Positions 16,363 to 24,798 of a stretch of 55,231 nt of DNA are shown here, piece by piece. This DNA comes from an uncultured Paracoccaceae bacterium (GTDB taxonomy: Bacteria > Pseudomonadota > Alphaproteobacteria > Rhodobacterales > Rhodobacteraceae), in NCBI GenBank assembly GCA_937916485.1, contig CALFSV010000049.1, forward strand, positions 1 to 55,231. The letters run 5' to 3'. The position numbers were made by a program, and so were the translations under genes. The first letter of the stretch is position 1, and every line of letters begins with the position of its first letter. Under the pieces are notes generated by a model. It saw only the letters and a program-made list of their open reading frames with translations, had not been told where the DNA came from and made no database searches.

Positions 16363-17355
16363 TTATGGGCGCAGGTCCAGGCCAAGACCCGCGTTGACGT
16401 AGTCGAGGACATAGGACGCACCGATATCGAGATCGGCAGAGATCACGCCTGCCTCGACCATCTTGGCATAGAAGTCGTTCATCCGCTCATCTGTCATCGC
16501 GCCAATGCCAAGGGTCAGGGTATCACCACTGTCCACGATGCCTTCGGACAACATCGCCTCGATGGCAAAGTCGATCTTGTCCTGGGTCATGTCCGGGTTG
16601 TCGGTCAGGATCAGCGCATCGGCGGCGCTGTTGTCGCCGTAGATGTAGTTGTACCAGCCAAGGATCGACCCCTCAACAAAGCACTTCACCACCTCTGGCT
16701 TTGTCTCGACCGTGTCGCGGGTCGCCTGAACGGTTGTGGAATAGCCCGAGAACCCGGCATCTGCGATCAACCAGACCTCAGGCTTCATGCCTGTCTCGGA
16801 CTCTATCGCGTAGGGTTCTGACGACAGATAGCCCTGCATGGCCGAATCGGTGTTCACAAGGAAAGGGGCAGAGTTGAAAGTGTAGGGCTGACGCTGCTCA
16901 TCGGTAAAGCCGTAGGCCGCTTTCATCCATTCATAGTAGCTTGCCCCGTCCTGAACGATCATCGTCAGGTCCTTGAGTTCTTCAAAGCTGCTGACCCGGT
17001 CGGGGTGGCTGATCAGGACCTGTGGGTCCTTCTGGAAGGCAGCCATGACATTGACGATCGGCAGATCCTGTTCGACTGCAAAGAAGGCGTCCAGCGTGCC
17101 GCCCATGTAAAAGTCGATCCGGCCAGCCAGCATCAGGGCCTGGTTGTTCACCTGTGGACCACCCGGCAGGATCGTGACGTCCAGACCGCAGGCGGCATAG
17201 GTGCCATCGGCAACGGATTGATAAAAGCCACCATGCTCAGCCTGAGCGACCCAATTTGTACCAAAGGTGACTTCGGTCTGGGCCGAAGCGGCGGTTGCGG
17301 TCAGTCCAAGGACCACGGCGCCTGCGACAAACTGCAACTGATTCCTGAAAGACAT
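16363..17355 (-). CDS. ABC transporter substrate-binding protein, NMT1/THI5-like
   Basis: 330-aa periplasmic protein with a signal peptide ending TATAASA-QT. The mature start VTFGTNWVAQAEHGGFYQSV is the classic NMT1/THI5/RibY-like opening, in which WxxQxEHGGFYxA binds the ligand. Members bind pyrimidine precursors, riboflavin-like compounds or similar small molecules. ATG 17355 follows GTAGGAGA. It heads the eight-gene operon running down to the creatininase and is divergent from the RidA-family gene. Ligand unknown. Confidence 0.88.
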   Translation of the reverse strand: MSFRNQLQFVAGAVVLGLTATAASAQTEVTFGTNWVAQAEHGGFYQSVADGTYAACGLDVTILPGGPQVNNQALMLAGRIDFYMGGTLDAFFAVEQDLPIVNVMAAFQKDPQVLISHPDRVSSFEELKDLTMIVQDGASYYEWMKAAYGFTDEQRQPYTFNSAPFLVNTDSAMQGYLSSEPYAIESETGMKPEVWLIADAGFSGYSTTVQATRDTVETKPEVVKCFVEGSILGWYNYIYGDNSAADALILTDNPDMTQDKIDFAIEAMLSEGIVDSGDTLTLGIGAMTDERMNDFYAKMVEAGVISADLDIGASYVLDYVNAGLGLDLRP

Positions 17356-17601
17356 CCCCGTTTCTCCTACTGGTGAGTACGGAATGATTAAGGACCACAC
17401 TTTGGCACCACCCAAAGTGGCCGGACCCACGGGCCTGTTCACGTGTAACGCTTCGCCCAAATATGGTGCGCATTCCCAACTTGGCGCAAACTATTTTGGC
17501 AACTTTCGATCTTGCTGACCCTAAATTCGGGCAAGGGCCTAGGGCTGAGTGTGCCCGATCGCCCAGTGATTGACAGTCTGATGGAATCGGAGGCAACCCA
17601 G

Positions 17602-17991
17602 ATGCGCGAGATCAACCCAACATCCATTCGACCGCCCTTTGCGCGCTACGCGCATGGGGTCGAAGTGCCACCAGGGCACCGCCTGGTCATGACCTCCGGT
17701 CAGTTGGGGTTGAAAGCAGACGACAGCCTGCCCGAAACGGCGCTGGATCAGGCGCGGATCTGTTTTACCAATTGTGCGGCAATCCTTGCAGAGGGTGGAA
17801 TGGGACCGGGCGACGTGGTTCGGATCAACGCCTTTGTCACGGATCGGTCGCATATGGCAGGCTATATGCAGGCGCGTGACGAATGGCTGGCGGATGTCGC
17901 CCGCCTCCCCGCCTCCACCTTGGTCATCGTGTCCGGGTTTACCCGGCCAGAATTCCTGGTGGAGGTCGAGGTGACGGCAGCCTGCCCGTAG
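17602..17991 (+). CDS. RidA/YjgF/UK114-family protein
   Basis: 129-aa trimeric enamine/imine deaminase-fold protein. PGHRLVMTSGQLG, a central ARICFTNCAAILAEGGMGPGDV region and the C-terminal RPEFLVEVEVTA, which holds the family glutamate, are visible. The usual catalytic Arg position in the V-R-I-NAF-TD region is followed by INAFVTDRSHMAGYM. ATG 17602 follows CGGAGG. It is divergent from the importer/amidohydrolase operon. RidA-type proteins (RutC in pyrimidine breakdown) clear reactive enamines, which fits such a pathway. Confidence 0.85.
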   Translation: MREINPTSIRPPFARYAHGVEVPPGHRLVMTSGQLGLKADDSLPETALDQARICFTNCAAILAEGGMGPGDVVRINAFVTDRSHMAGYMQARDEWLADVARLPASTLVIVSGFTRPEFLVEVEVTAACP

Positions 17992-18013
17992 GCAGTCGCG
18001 TCCATGGGGAAAG

Positions 18014-18089
18014 TGGTGAGCCCGTCGGGGTTCGAACCCGAGACCTACTGATTAAAAGTCAGTTGCTCTACCAGCTGAGCTACAGGCCC
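18014..18089 (-). tRNA. tRNA-Lys (anticodon UUU)
   Basis: 76-nt tRNA including an encoded CCA (18014-18016). The acceptor arms GGGCCTG and CGGGCTC pair with two wobbles. The D-arm contains AGCTCAGCTGGTAGAGC and the TψC loop GGTTCGAACCC. The anticodon loop CTTTTAA sits on a CTGA/TCAG stem, giving UUU with A37. It lies immediately upstream of dapF-mtaB on the opposite strand. Confidence 0.97.
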
Positions 18090-18204
18090 CACGAGGGGGG
18101 GTATTAGGAATTGCGCCCAACGCGGTCAACCCCACAAATGCAGGGCCGCTGGATTCATCTTCAACGCTCGTCTATATGCCCGGAAAAGCACAAGGACGGC
18201 GTCA

Positions 18205-19002
18205 GTGGCATTTGCCTTCATGAAAATGCATGGGTTGGGTAACGACTTTGTCGTTATCGACGGGCGGAATCAGGCTCCCGACCTGTCTCCAACCCTTGTT
18301 AAGGCTATCGCTGACCGGCACCGGGGGGTTGGATTCGACCAGCTCGCCCTGATCACACAGGACGCCGAGGCCGATGTCCGCCTGACATTCTACAACGCCG
18401 ATGGCTCGCTTTCGGCAGCCTGTGGCAATGCCACGCGCTGCATCGCCCGGCACCTGATGGACGAGACCGGTCAAAGTGCTGTGACCCTCGCCACCGGGCG
18501 GGGCCTGCTGCTGGCTCATGACGCAGGCAATGGGCTGACGTCGGTCAACATGGGCCATCCCCAGCTCGGCTGGGATGAGATCCCATTGGCCGAAGCGATG
18601 GACACCCTGTCCCTTCCGATCGACGGCGGACCAACGGCAACGGGGATGGGGAACCCACATTGCACATTCTTCGTTCCGGATGCCGAGGCGGTCGATCTCG
18701 GCCACCTTGGCCCGCTCATAGAAACCCACCCGCTTTTCCCCGAACGAACCAATGTGCAGTTCGCATCGGTCACCGGACCCGACACCCTGCGGATGAGGGT
18801 CTGGGAGCGGGGCACAGGTATCACGCTTGCCTCCGGCTCTTCGTCCTGCGCCACGGCAGTGGCGGCCGCACGACGGGGGCTGACAGGGCGGGCGGTCACG
18901 ATCCATCTCGACGGGGGGCAAATTTCGGTCACCTGGGCCGACGATGGGGTCTGGATGACCGGCCCGACCGCCCATGTCTTTGACGGGGTCTGGCATGGCT
19001 GA
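18205..19002 (+). CDS. dapF: diaminopimelate epimerase, second active-site Cys replaced by Ser
   Basis: 265-aa enzyme of lysine and peptidoglycan synthesis that interconverts LL- and meso-diaminopimelate. Start is GTG at 18205 after AAGGACGG. Conserved parts are [18 protein letters not shown] then ACGNATRC with C73, GNPHC and ERGTGITLA. The second catalytic Cys of the usual ACG[ST]G motif is Ser210 here ([12 protein letters not shown]; codon TCC at 18832-18834). Whether the enzyme is active, or this is the normal form in its clade, cannot be told from one sequence. It overlaps mtaB by 8 bp. Confidence 0.9.
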   Translation: MAFAFMKMHGLGNDFVVIDGRNQAPDLSPTLVKAIADRHRGVGFDQLALITQDAEADVRLTFYNADGSLSAACGNATRCIARHLMDETGQSAVTLATGRGLLLAHDAGNGLTSVNMGHPQLGWDEIPLAEAMDTLSLPIDGGPTATGMGNPHCTFFVPDAEAVDLGHLGPLIETHPLFPERTNVQFASVTGPDTLRMRVWERGTGITLASGSSSCATAVAAARRGLTGRAVTIHLDGGQISVTWADDGVWMTGPTAHVFDGVWHG

Positions 19003-20251
19003 GGCTCCCGTCTTCGCCACCCTCGGCTGCCGGCTCAACGCCTATGAGACCGAAGCAATGAAGGAAATGGCCGCCCAGGCCGGGGTCACCGATGCGGTGA
19101 TCGTAAACACCTGTGCCGTCACGTCAGAGGCAGTCCGCAAAGCCAAGCAGGAAATCCGGCGCCTGAGGAGGGCGCACCCCGATGCCACCCTCATCGTGAC
19201 CGGCTGCGCCGCGCAGACCGAACCCGCCACCTTCGCTGCCATGCCCGAGGTGACAAAGGTGATCGGCAACACCGAAAAGATGACACCGCAGACCTGGGCC
19301 AACATGGCCCCCGACCTGATCGGTACGACCGAGCCCGTCCAGGTCGACGACATCATGTCAGTGACCGAGACGGCGGGACACCTGATCGACGGCTTTGGCA
19401 CCCGCAGTCGGGCCTACGTTCAGGTCCAGAACGGCTGCGACCACCGTTGCACGTTCTGCATCATCCCCTTTGGCCGGGGCAATTCCCGCTCCGTCCCCGC
19501 CGGTGTCGTCGTCGATCAGATCAAACGGCTGGTGCAAAGCGGGTATAACGAGGTCGTGCTGACCGGCGTCGATCTGACCTCCTGGGGGGCAGACCTGCCT
19601 GCCCAGCCCCGGCTCGGCGATCTGGTGCTGCGCATCCTCAGGCTGGTGCCGGATCTGCCAAGGCTCAGGATCTCCTCTATCGATTCGATCGAGGCCGACC
19701 CCGCGCTGATGGACGCCATCGCAGGCGAGGCGCGGCTGATGCCCCACCTGCACTTGTCGCTGCAGGCTGGCGACGACATGATCCTTAAACGGATGAAGCG
19801 GCGGCATCTACGCGACGACGCCATCCGCTTTTGCCAGGAGGCCCGAGGCCTGCGCCCCGACATGACGTTCGGGGCCGATATCATCGCAGGCTTCCCCACC
19901 GAAACGGATGAGATGTTCCAAAAGTCGCTGGACCTTGTTCATGAGTGTGACCTCACCTGGCTTCACGTCTTTCCCTATTCCGCCCGCCCCGGCACCCCCG
20001 CAGCCCGGATGCCTGCTATCAACGGACGCACGATCAAGGATCGGGCCGCCCGGTTGCGGGCAGCGGGGCAGACCCAGGTCTCGCGCCACCTCGCCGCACA
20101 GCAAGGCAAAACCCATCATGTGCTGATGGAAAACCCCCGGATGGGCCGCACTGAACAGTTCACCGAAGTGGCCTTCGGCACGGACCAGCCCGAAGGGCAG
20201 ATCGTCACAGCGCAGATCACCGGCGCAACGGACCAGCAGCTCATCGCCTAG
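18995..20251 (+). CDS. mtaB: tRNA t6A37 methylthiotransferase MtaB
   Basis: 418-aa radical-SAM enzyme that converts t6A37 to ms2t6A37 in ANN-decoding tRNAs such as tRNA-Lys(UUU). The N-terminal MTTase domain has [12 protein letters not shown] (C12), NTCAVT (C40) and TGCAAQ (C71). The radical-SAM cluster motif [10 protein letters not shown] gives C148, C152 and C155. SLQAGDD and FPTETDE are family landmarks, and RLNAYE separates MtaB from MiaB/RimO. ATG 18995 lies inside the dapF 3' end. A short TRAM-like tail follows. Confidence 0.93.
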   Translation: MAEAPVFATLGCRLNAYETEAMKEMAAQAGVTDAVIVNTCAVTSEAVRKAKQEIRRLRRAHPDATLIVTGCAAQTEPATFAAMPEVTKVIGNTEKMTPQTWANMAPDLIGTTEPVQVDDIMSVTETAGHLIDGFGTRSRAYVQVQNGCDHRCTFCIIPFGRGNSRSVPAGVVVDQIKRLVQSGYNEVVLTGVDLTSWGADLPAQPRLGDLVLRILRLVPDLPRLRISSIDSIEADPALMDAIAGEARLMPHLHLSLQAGDDMILKRMKRRHLRDDAIRFCQEARGLRPDMTFGADIIAGFPTETDEMFQKSLDLVHECDLTWLHVFPYSARPGTPAARMPAINGRTIKDRAARLRAAGQTQVSRHLAAQQGKTHHVLMENPRMGRTEQFTEVAFGTDQPEGQIVTAQITGATDQQLIA

Positions 20252-20346
20252 ACTTTTTCTTGCCCCAAATATTCCCGCCGGAGGCTCCGCACCAAGCCAC
20301 CGGCAGAACGTCCGAACAAGAGCGCTGACCAAGCAGGATACCCGCC

Positions 20347-20970
20347 ATGCATCCCAATCCGATCTTTCGGCGACCCGGTGTCGAACGGAACCTGACCTTC
20401 GCCCGCCACCGGGCTTTCGGGCTGTTGTCCGTGAACGGGCCCGAGGGGCCGCTCCTTGCCCATGTCCCATTTCTACTTGATGCTGATGGCGCATCGGCGG
20501 ACCTGCACCTCGTGCGATCCAACCCGATCCTGCATGCTCTGGATCAGCCACAGGCGGCCGTTATCGTCATCACTGGACCAGACAGCTACATCTCGCCGGA
20601 CTGGTACGAGGTTGCAGACCAGGTCCCGACCTGGAATTACGTCGCTGTCCACCTGCGGGGCCAACTCGGGAAATTGCCGCCAGAGGCGATGCGCGACATG
20701 CTGGACCGTCAGTCCGCCCATTTTGAGGACCAGCTTACTCCCAAACCTCCCTGGACCACCCACAAGATGACGCCAGAGGTCCTGGACCGGATGATGCGAC
20801 AAATCGTGCCCTGCCGGCTGACGGTGACGGGCATCGATGGCACCTGGAAACTCAACCAGAACAAGCCGGACGAGGTCAGGCTGCGCGCGGCCGACAAAGT
20901 GGCCGAGGATGGAATGGGGTCGGAACGGGCGACACTGGCCATCTTGATGCGGACCCCTCCTCAGGACTAG
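20347..20970 (+). CDS. FMN-binding negative transcriptional regulator family protein (PaiB-like)
   Basis: 207-aa split-barrel flavin-binding protein. Family signatures are HPNPIFRRPG at the N terminus, PDSYISPDWYEVADQVPTWNY at about 78-98, AVHLRGQL and the C-terminal WKLNQNKPDEVR. B. subtilis PaiB was described as a repressor of sporulation genes, but most relatives have no tested role. The gene stands alone after a 95-bp gap from mtaB and before a GST gene. ATG 20347 has an AGGA about 10 bases upstream. Confidence 0.87.
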   Translation: MHPNPIFRRPGVERNLTFARHRAFGLLSVNGPEGPLLAHVPFLLDADGASADLHLVRSNPILHALDQPQAAVIVITGPDSYISPDWYEVADQVPTWNYVAVHLRGQLGKLPPEAMRDMLDRQSAHFEDQLTPKPPWTTHKMTPEVLDRMMRQIVPCRLTVTGIDGTWKLNQNKPDEVRLRAADKVAEDGMGSERATLAILMRTPPQD

Positions 20971-21001
20971 CCTCCACCGAAACCCTGCTCAACAAAGGCC
21001 A

Positions 21002-21610
21002 ATGCAAATGAAACTCCTGATGTCTCCCCCCTCCCCGTTTGTCCGCAAGGTGCGGGTGGTGATCCGGGAAACCGGCCAGCTTGACGCGATCGAAGAGGTC
21101 GCGGTGACTACATCGGCCCTTGATACCGACGCCGGGCTGATGGCAGCCAACCCCTTGGGCAAGATCCCGGCCCTGATCCGGGAGGACGGGCCGGCCATCT
21201 ATGACAGTCGGGTGATCACCCGCTACCTCGACGCCCGTGTCGGCGCCGGGCTCTACCCGGACGCCCGCCTGTGGGAGATCCTCACCCTCGAGGCGACAGC
21301 GGACGGGATCATGGAGGCTGGCGTCCTGATGGTCTACGAAGGGAGGCTGCGGCCCGAGGCGCAGCAATCGCCCCAATGGGTCGAAGCGCAATGGGGCAAG
21401 CTGAGCCGGTCACTCGACGCCGTCAACGCCCGCTGGATGAGCCATCTGGCCGGGCCGCTGAACATGGGCCAGATCGCCATTGGCTGCGCCCTGGGCTATC
21501 TCGACCTGCGCCACGATGCGCGGAACTGGCGGGAAGGGCGCGAGGCCCTCGCCGCATGGTTCACCGAGTTCAGCCAGCGCGAGGCGATGATCGACACCCG
21601 GCCCGAATAG
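21002..21610 (+). CDS. glutathione S-transferase family protein
   Basis: 202-aa GST with a thioredoxin-fold N-terminal domain (LLMSPPSPFVRKVRVV, NPLGKIPALI and the cis-Pro region, DSRVITRYLD) and an alpha-helical C-terminal half. The SPPSPFV segment provides the likely catalytic Ser. An alternative ATG two codons downstream (21008) has similar support. Substrate unknown. It ends just before the perfect palindromic terminator shared with the opposing L,D-transpeptidase gene. Confidence 0.88.
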   Translation: MQMKLLMSPPSPFVRKVRVVIRETGQLDAIEEVAVTTSALDTDAGLMAANPLGKIPALIREDGPAIYDSRVITRYLDARVGAGLYPDARLWEILTLEATADGIMEAGVLMVYEGRLRPEAQQSPQWVEAQWGKLSRSLDAVNARWMSHLAGPLNMGQIAIGCALGYLDLRHDARNWREGREALAAWFTEFSQREAMIDTRPE

Positions 21611-21626
21611 GCCAGCGCCTCCCTAC

Positions 21627-21652
21627 GTAAGGTGGGTCATGACCCACCTTAC
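21627..21652. terminator. 26-bp perfect palindrome, shared terminator
   Basis: GTAAGGTGGGTCA is followed directly by its exact complement TGACCCACCTTAC. It lies between convergent GST and L,D-transpeptidase genes and overlaps the stop codon of the latter. TTTT follows on the plus strand, supporting termination of the GST transcript. Confidence 0.75.
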
Positions 21653-22149
21653 TTTTCAGAAACGATCAACCGTGTCCCGATGCGGATGCGGGGGGCGATC
21701 CAGTGAAGGGCCCGGCGTGACAGTCCGACACATCCTGCCGTGGGAAAGCCCGGCCTACGCCACTGATGGATAAAGATTGCCGACCCACGGCGATACTCGG
21801 CCCTTGGCCAGTTCCAGTCGGTGAGGATCACCAGATCATACATCGGATCAGCCCGGCGCAGCACTTCGTGGCTATGTGGGTAAGGCACGCGCACCATGAG
21901 GTTGTAGTCCTCATGCCCCGGATCGTCGGACCACAGGTCTCCGGGCCGGATCGGCACGGCCCAGTCGGCCGGCTTGGCCATACGGTCGGGCCGGTACAGC
22001 ATTCCCACCAGATCGTGCATCCCGGCCGGAGTCGCCCCATCCCCTTCGCGCTTGTCCCCCGTGATGCCGCCCCGACCGATCGTGCAAGGAAACCGATGTC
22101 CCAGAAACCGCAGGTGCGTTGGCGTCAGAACGAGGTCGGTCGGGCGCAT
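21649..22149 (-). CDS. L,D-transpeptidase family protein without signal peptide
   Basis: 166-aa YkuD-fold protein of the COG3786 type. It contains GDKREGDGATPAG, a YNLMVRVPYPHSHE core and the catalytic region IFIHQW (H128) to PTAGCVGLSRR (C140). Unlike the 5.3-kb L,D-transpeptidase there is no signal peptide or membrane anchor at the chosen start, and no better upstream start is evident, so localisation is unclear. Stop overlaps the palindromic terminator. Confidence 0.82.
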   Translation of the reverse strand: MRPTDLVLTPTHLRFLGHRFPCTIGRGGITGDKREGDGATPAGMHDLVGMLYRPDRMAKPADWAVPIRPGDLWSDDPGHEDYNLMVRVPYPHSHEVLRRADPMYDLVILTDWNWPRAEYRRGSAIFIHQWRRPGFPTAGCVGLSRRALHWIAPRIRIGTRLIVSEK

Positions 22150-22325
22150 GGCGGGCTCCTGTGTCCGGTGGCTCTATCAGGTCTAGACCGCCGTCCGGCC
22201 CGTCGCCAGTCCTGCCAAATCCAAAATTTGGCCTGCCCTACCCTGCCAATGTCGCTTTTGAACCACAACGCCAATGCCGCTACCCCCAACCTGAAGCCTG
22301 ATGCAGCCCAACGGAAGGACCAGCC

Positions 22326-24740
22326 ATGCGCACTCATGCTCAAGCCGTTGTGATCGGGGGCGGGGTCATCGGCTGCTCGATCCTCTATCACCTGACCAAG
22401 CTGGGCTGGACCGATGTCGTCCTGCTGGAGCGGTCAGAGCTGACCTCGGGATCAACATGGCATGCTGCAGCCAATATCCACGGCCTGCATGACAGCACCA
22501 ACATCAGCCGCCTCCAGCACTATACCATGGGCCTCTACAAAGACCTAGAGGCCGAGACAGGACAGGGCTGCGGCATCTTCCAACCCGGATCGCTCTACAT
22601 CGCCCAAACGGCCGAGCGCGAGCACCAGTTGCGCCTGCAGGCCGCCAAGGCCCGCTACTACGGCATGAACTTTCACGAAGTCACGCGCGCCGAGGCCGAG
22701 CGTCTTCACCCTCTTGTCAACTACGACGGCATCCGTTGCATCATGTTCGAACCGGACGGGGGCAACGTCGACCCTTCGGGCGTCACCGCCGCCTATGCCG
22801 CCGGTGCCCGCCAGAGGGGGGCCGAAATTCACCGACAGACCCCCGTCACCGCCACCCGTCCCCAACCGGATGGCAGCTGGATTGTCGAAACCCCAAAGGG
22901 CGACATCCACACCACATGGATCGTCAATGCCGCTGGCCTCTGGGGTCGTGAGGTTGCCCGAATGGCCGGGCTGACCCTGCCCCTCTTGCCGACAGAACAT
23001 CAGTACTTCGTTACTGAAACCATCGCGGAGATCGCGGACCTTGGCCGTCGCCTGCCGTCTGTCGCCGACCGGGACGGGGAATACTACCTGCGCCAGGAGG
23101 GCCTAGGCCTGCTTGTCGGGGCTTATGAAAAAGACGTGCGGTTCTGGGCCGAGGACGGGACGCCCCCCGATTTTGGCCACGAGTTGTTTGCCGATGACCT
23201 TGACCGGATCGCCCCCAACATGCTGCGCGCCATGGACCGGGTGCCTGCCGTTGCCGAGGCCGGCGTCAAGCGGGTCATCAATGGCCCGATGATCTGGTCG
23301 CCGGACAGCGCCGCCCTGTTCGGGCCGGTGCCAGAGTTGCGCAACTACTTTTGCTGCAACGGCATCATCCCCGGATTTTCGCAGTCGGGGGGCCTTGGCC
23401 TGCTTGCCGCCGAATGGATGATCGAGGGCGAACCACATCTGGACATGTTCGCCTGGGACCTCGCCCGCTTTGGCCCCTGGGCTGATGCGGCGTTCACAAG
23501 GGCAAGGGTCGAAGATCAGTATGCCCACCGCTTCAAGATCCACTTCCCCGGCGAAGAACGCGCCGCAGGGCGTCCGGCCCGCACCCGCCCCGCCTATGAC
23601 AGACAATCTGAGATGGGGGCAGTCTTTGGCCTGAACTCTGGCTGGGAACACCCGCTCTGGTTCGGCGCAGCTGGTGAGCCGCGCGAGGAGACCGCTGGCT
23701 TTGACAGGCAAAACTGGTTCGAGCCCGTGGGCCGCGAGGTCCGGATGCTGCGCGACAAGGCCGGGATCATCGACATCTCGAACTTTGCCCGGACCCGGAT
23801 CAAGGGACCGGGGGCCAAGGCATGGCTTGATGCGCTACTCGCCAATCGGGTGCCCTCGGTTCAAGGGCGGACCTGTCTTGCGCCCCTGATCGGCAAACGG
23901 GGCGGGATCGCGGGTGATTTCACTGTCACCTGTCTGGCACCCGACGATTACTTCATGGTCAGCTCTGGCATGGCAGAGCGCTATCACCACCGTTTTTTCA
24001 ACGCGGTCCCCCTGCCCGACGGGACGACATGGGCCAGCCAGACGGACGGGATGGCGGGTTTCAACATCGCGGGACCGCTCGCCCGGACCCTTTTGCAAGG
24101 CCTGACGAATGCCGATCTGTCGAACAAGGCGTTCCCCTTCCTCAGATCGCAGCAGATCACGCTGGCTGGCGTGGACTGCATCGCCATCCGGGTCTCATTC
24201 ACCGGCGATCTGGGTTGGGAGCTGCACTGCGACGCGACCGACCAGCTGCGCCTCTACGACGCCCTTCTGGCGGCAGGCGAACCTCTGGGGGCCGGACCAG
24301 TCGGCGGGCGGGCGCTGGGGGCGCTACGGATCGAAAAGGGCTACGGCAGCTGGGGCCGGGAGTATTCGCCCGAATACTGGCCGCAGGAATCCGGGCTGAC
24401 CGGGCTTATCAAGCTCGACAAGGATTTCCTCAACAAGGACGCCTACCTTGCCATCGCAGACACGGCCCCGCGCGAGGTCCTGCGCTGCCTTGCGATCGAC
24501 GCCACAACAGCGGACGCCTCGGGGACAGAGCCGATTTTTGACCTTGAGGGAAAGCCCGCGGGCACGATCCGCTCCGGGGCTTATGGCTATCATGTCGGGG
24601 CATCGCTGGCGCTTGCCTACCTGCGTCCTGATATTACGCCTGGGACCGAGCTGGATGTGATGATCCTGGGCACTCCGCACAGGGCCCGCGTTCTGGCCCG
24701 GCCGGCCTTTGATCCAGAGGGAAAACGGCTAAGAGGTTAA
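22326..24740 (+). CDS. FAD-dependent dehydrogenase with GcvT domain (dimethylglycine/sarcosine dehydrogenase-like)
   Basis: 804-aa two-part enzyme. Residues about 6-370 are an FAD-binding DAO domain opening AVVIGGGVIGCSILYHL. SGSTWHAAANIHGL holds the His equivalent to that carrying covalent FAD in dimethylglycine dehydrogenases. An FAO_M linker follows, then from about 420 a GcvT folate-binding domain (FARTRIKGPGAKAWLDALLA, GWELHCDATDQ, LIKLDKDFL). Family members demethylate N-methylated glycines and pass the one-carbon unit to tetrahydrofolate, consistent with use of betaine-derived compounds. ATG follows AAGGA. Exact substrate not determined. Confidence 0.87.
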   Translation: MRTHAQAVVIGGGVIGCSILYHLTKLGWTDVVLLERSELTSGSTWHAAANIHGLHDSTNISRLQHYTMGLYKDLEAETGQGCGIFQPGSLYIAQTAEREHQLRLQAAKARYYGMNFHEVTRAEAERLHPLVNYDGIRCIMFEPDGGNVDPSGVTAAYAAGARQRGAEIHRQTPVTATRPQPDGSWIVETPKGDIHTTWIVNAAGLWGREVARMAGLTLPLLPTEHQYFVTETIAEIADLGRRLPSVADRDGEYYLRQEGLGLLVGAYEKDVRFWAEDGTPPDFGHELFADDLDRIAPNMLRAMDRVPAVAEAGVKRVINGPMIWSPDSAALFGPVPELRNYFCCNGIIPGFSQSGGLGLLAAEWMIEGEPHLDMFAWDLARFGPWADAAFTRARVEDQYAHRFKIHFPGEERAAGRPARTRPAYDRQSEMGAVFGLNSGWEHPLWFGAAGEPREETAGFDRQNWFEPVGREVRMLRDKAGIIDISNFARTRIKGPGAKAWLDALLANRVPSVQGRTCLAPLIGKRGGIAGDFTVTCLAPDDYFMVSSGMAERYHHRFFNAVPLPDGTTWASQTDGMAGFNIAGPLARTLLQGLTNADLSNKAFPFLRSQQITLAGVDCIAIRVSFTGDLGWELHCDATDQLRLYDALLAAGEPLGAGPVGGRALGALRIEKGYGSWGREYSPEYWPQESGLTGLIKLDKDFLNKDAYLAIADTAPREVLRCLAIDATTADASGTEPIFDLEGKPAGTIRSGAYGYHVGASLALAYLRPDITPGTELDVMILGTPHRARVLARPAFDPEGKRLRG

Positions 24741-24798
24741 AGAGGCGGCATTCGAACAGGGCTTTCGTCCAGACCCCAGCCGCGCTACATCCGCCGGC

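Noticed and set aside
16363..17355. Thiamine-precursor (ThiY/HMP) transporter assignment
   Set aside because: The NMT1/THI5 fold is shared by many ligands, no other thi genes or TPP riboswitch lie nearby, and the operon encodes amidohydrolases and oxidoreductases.
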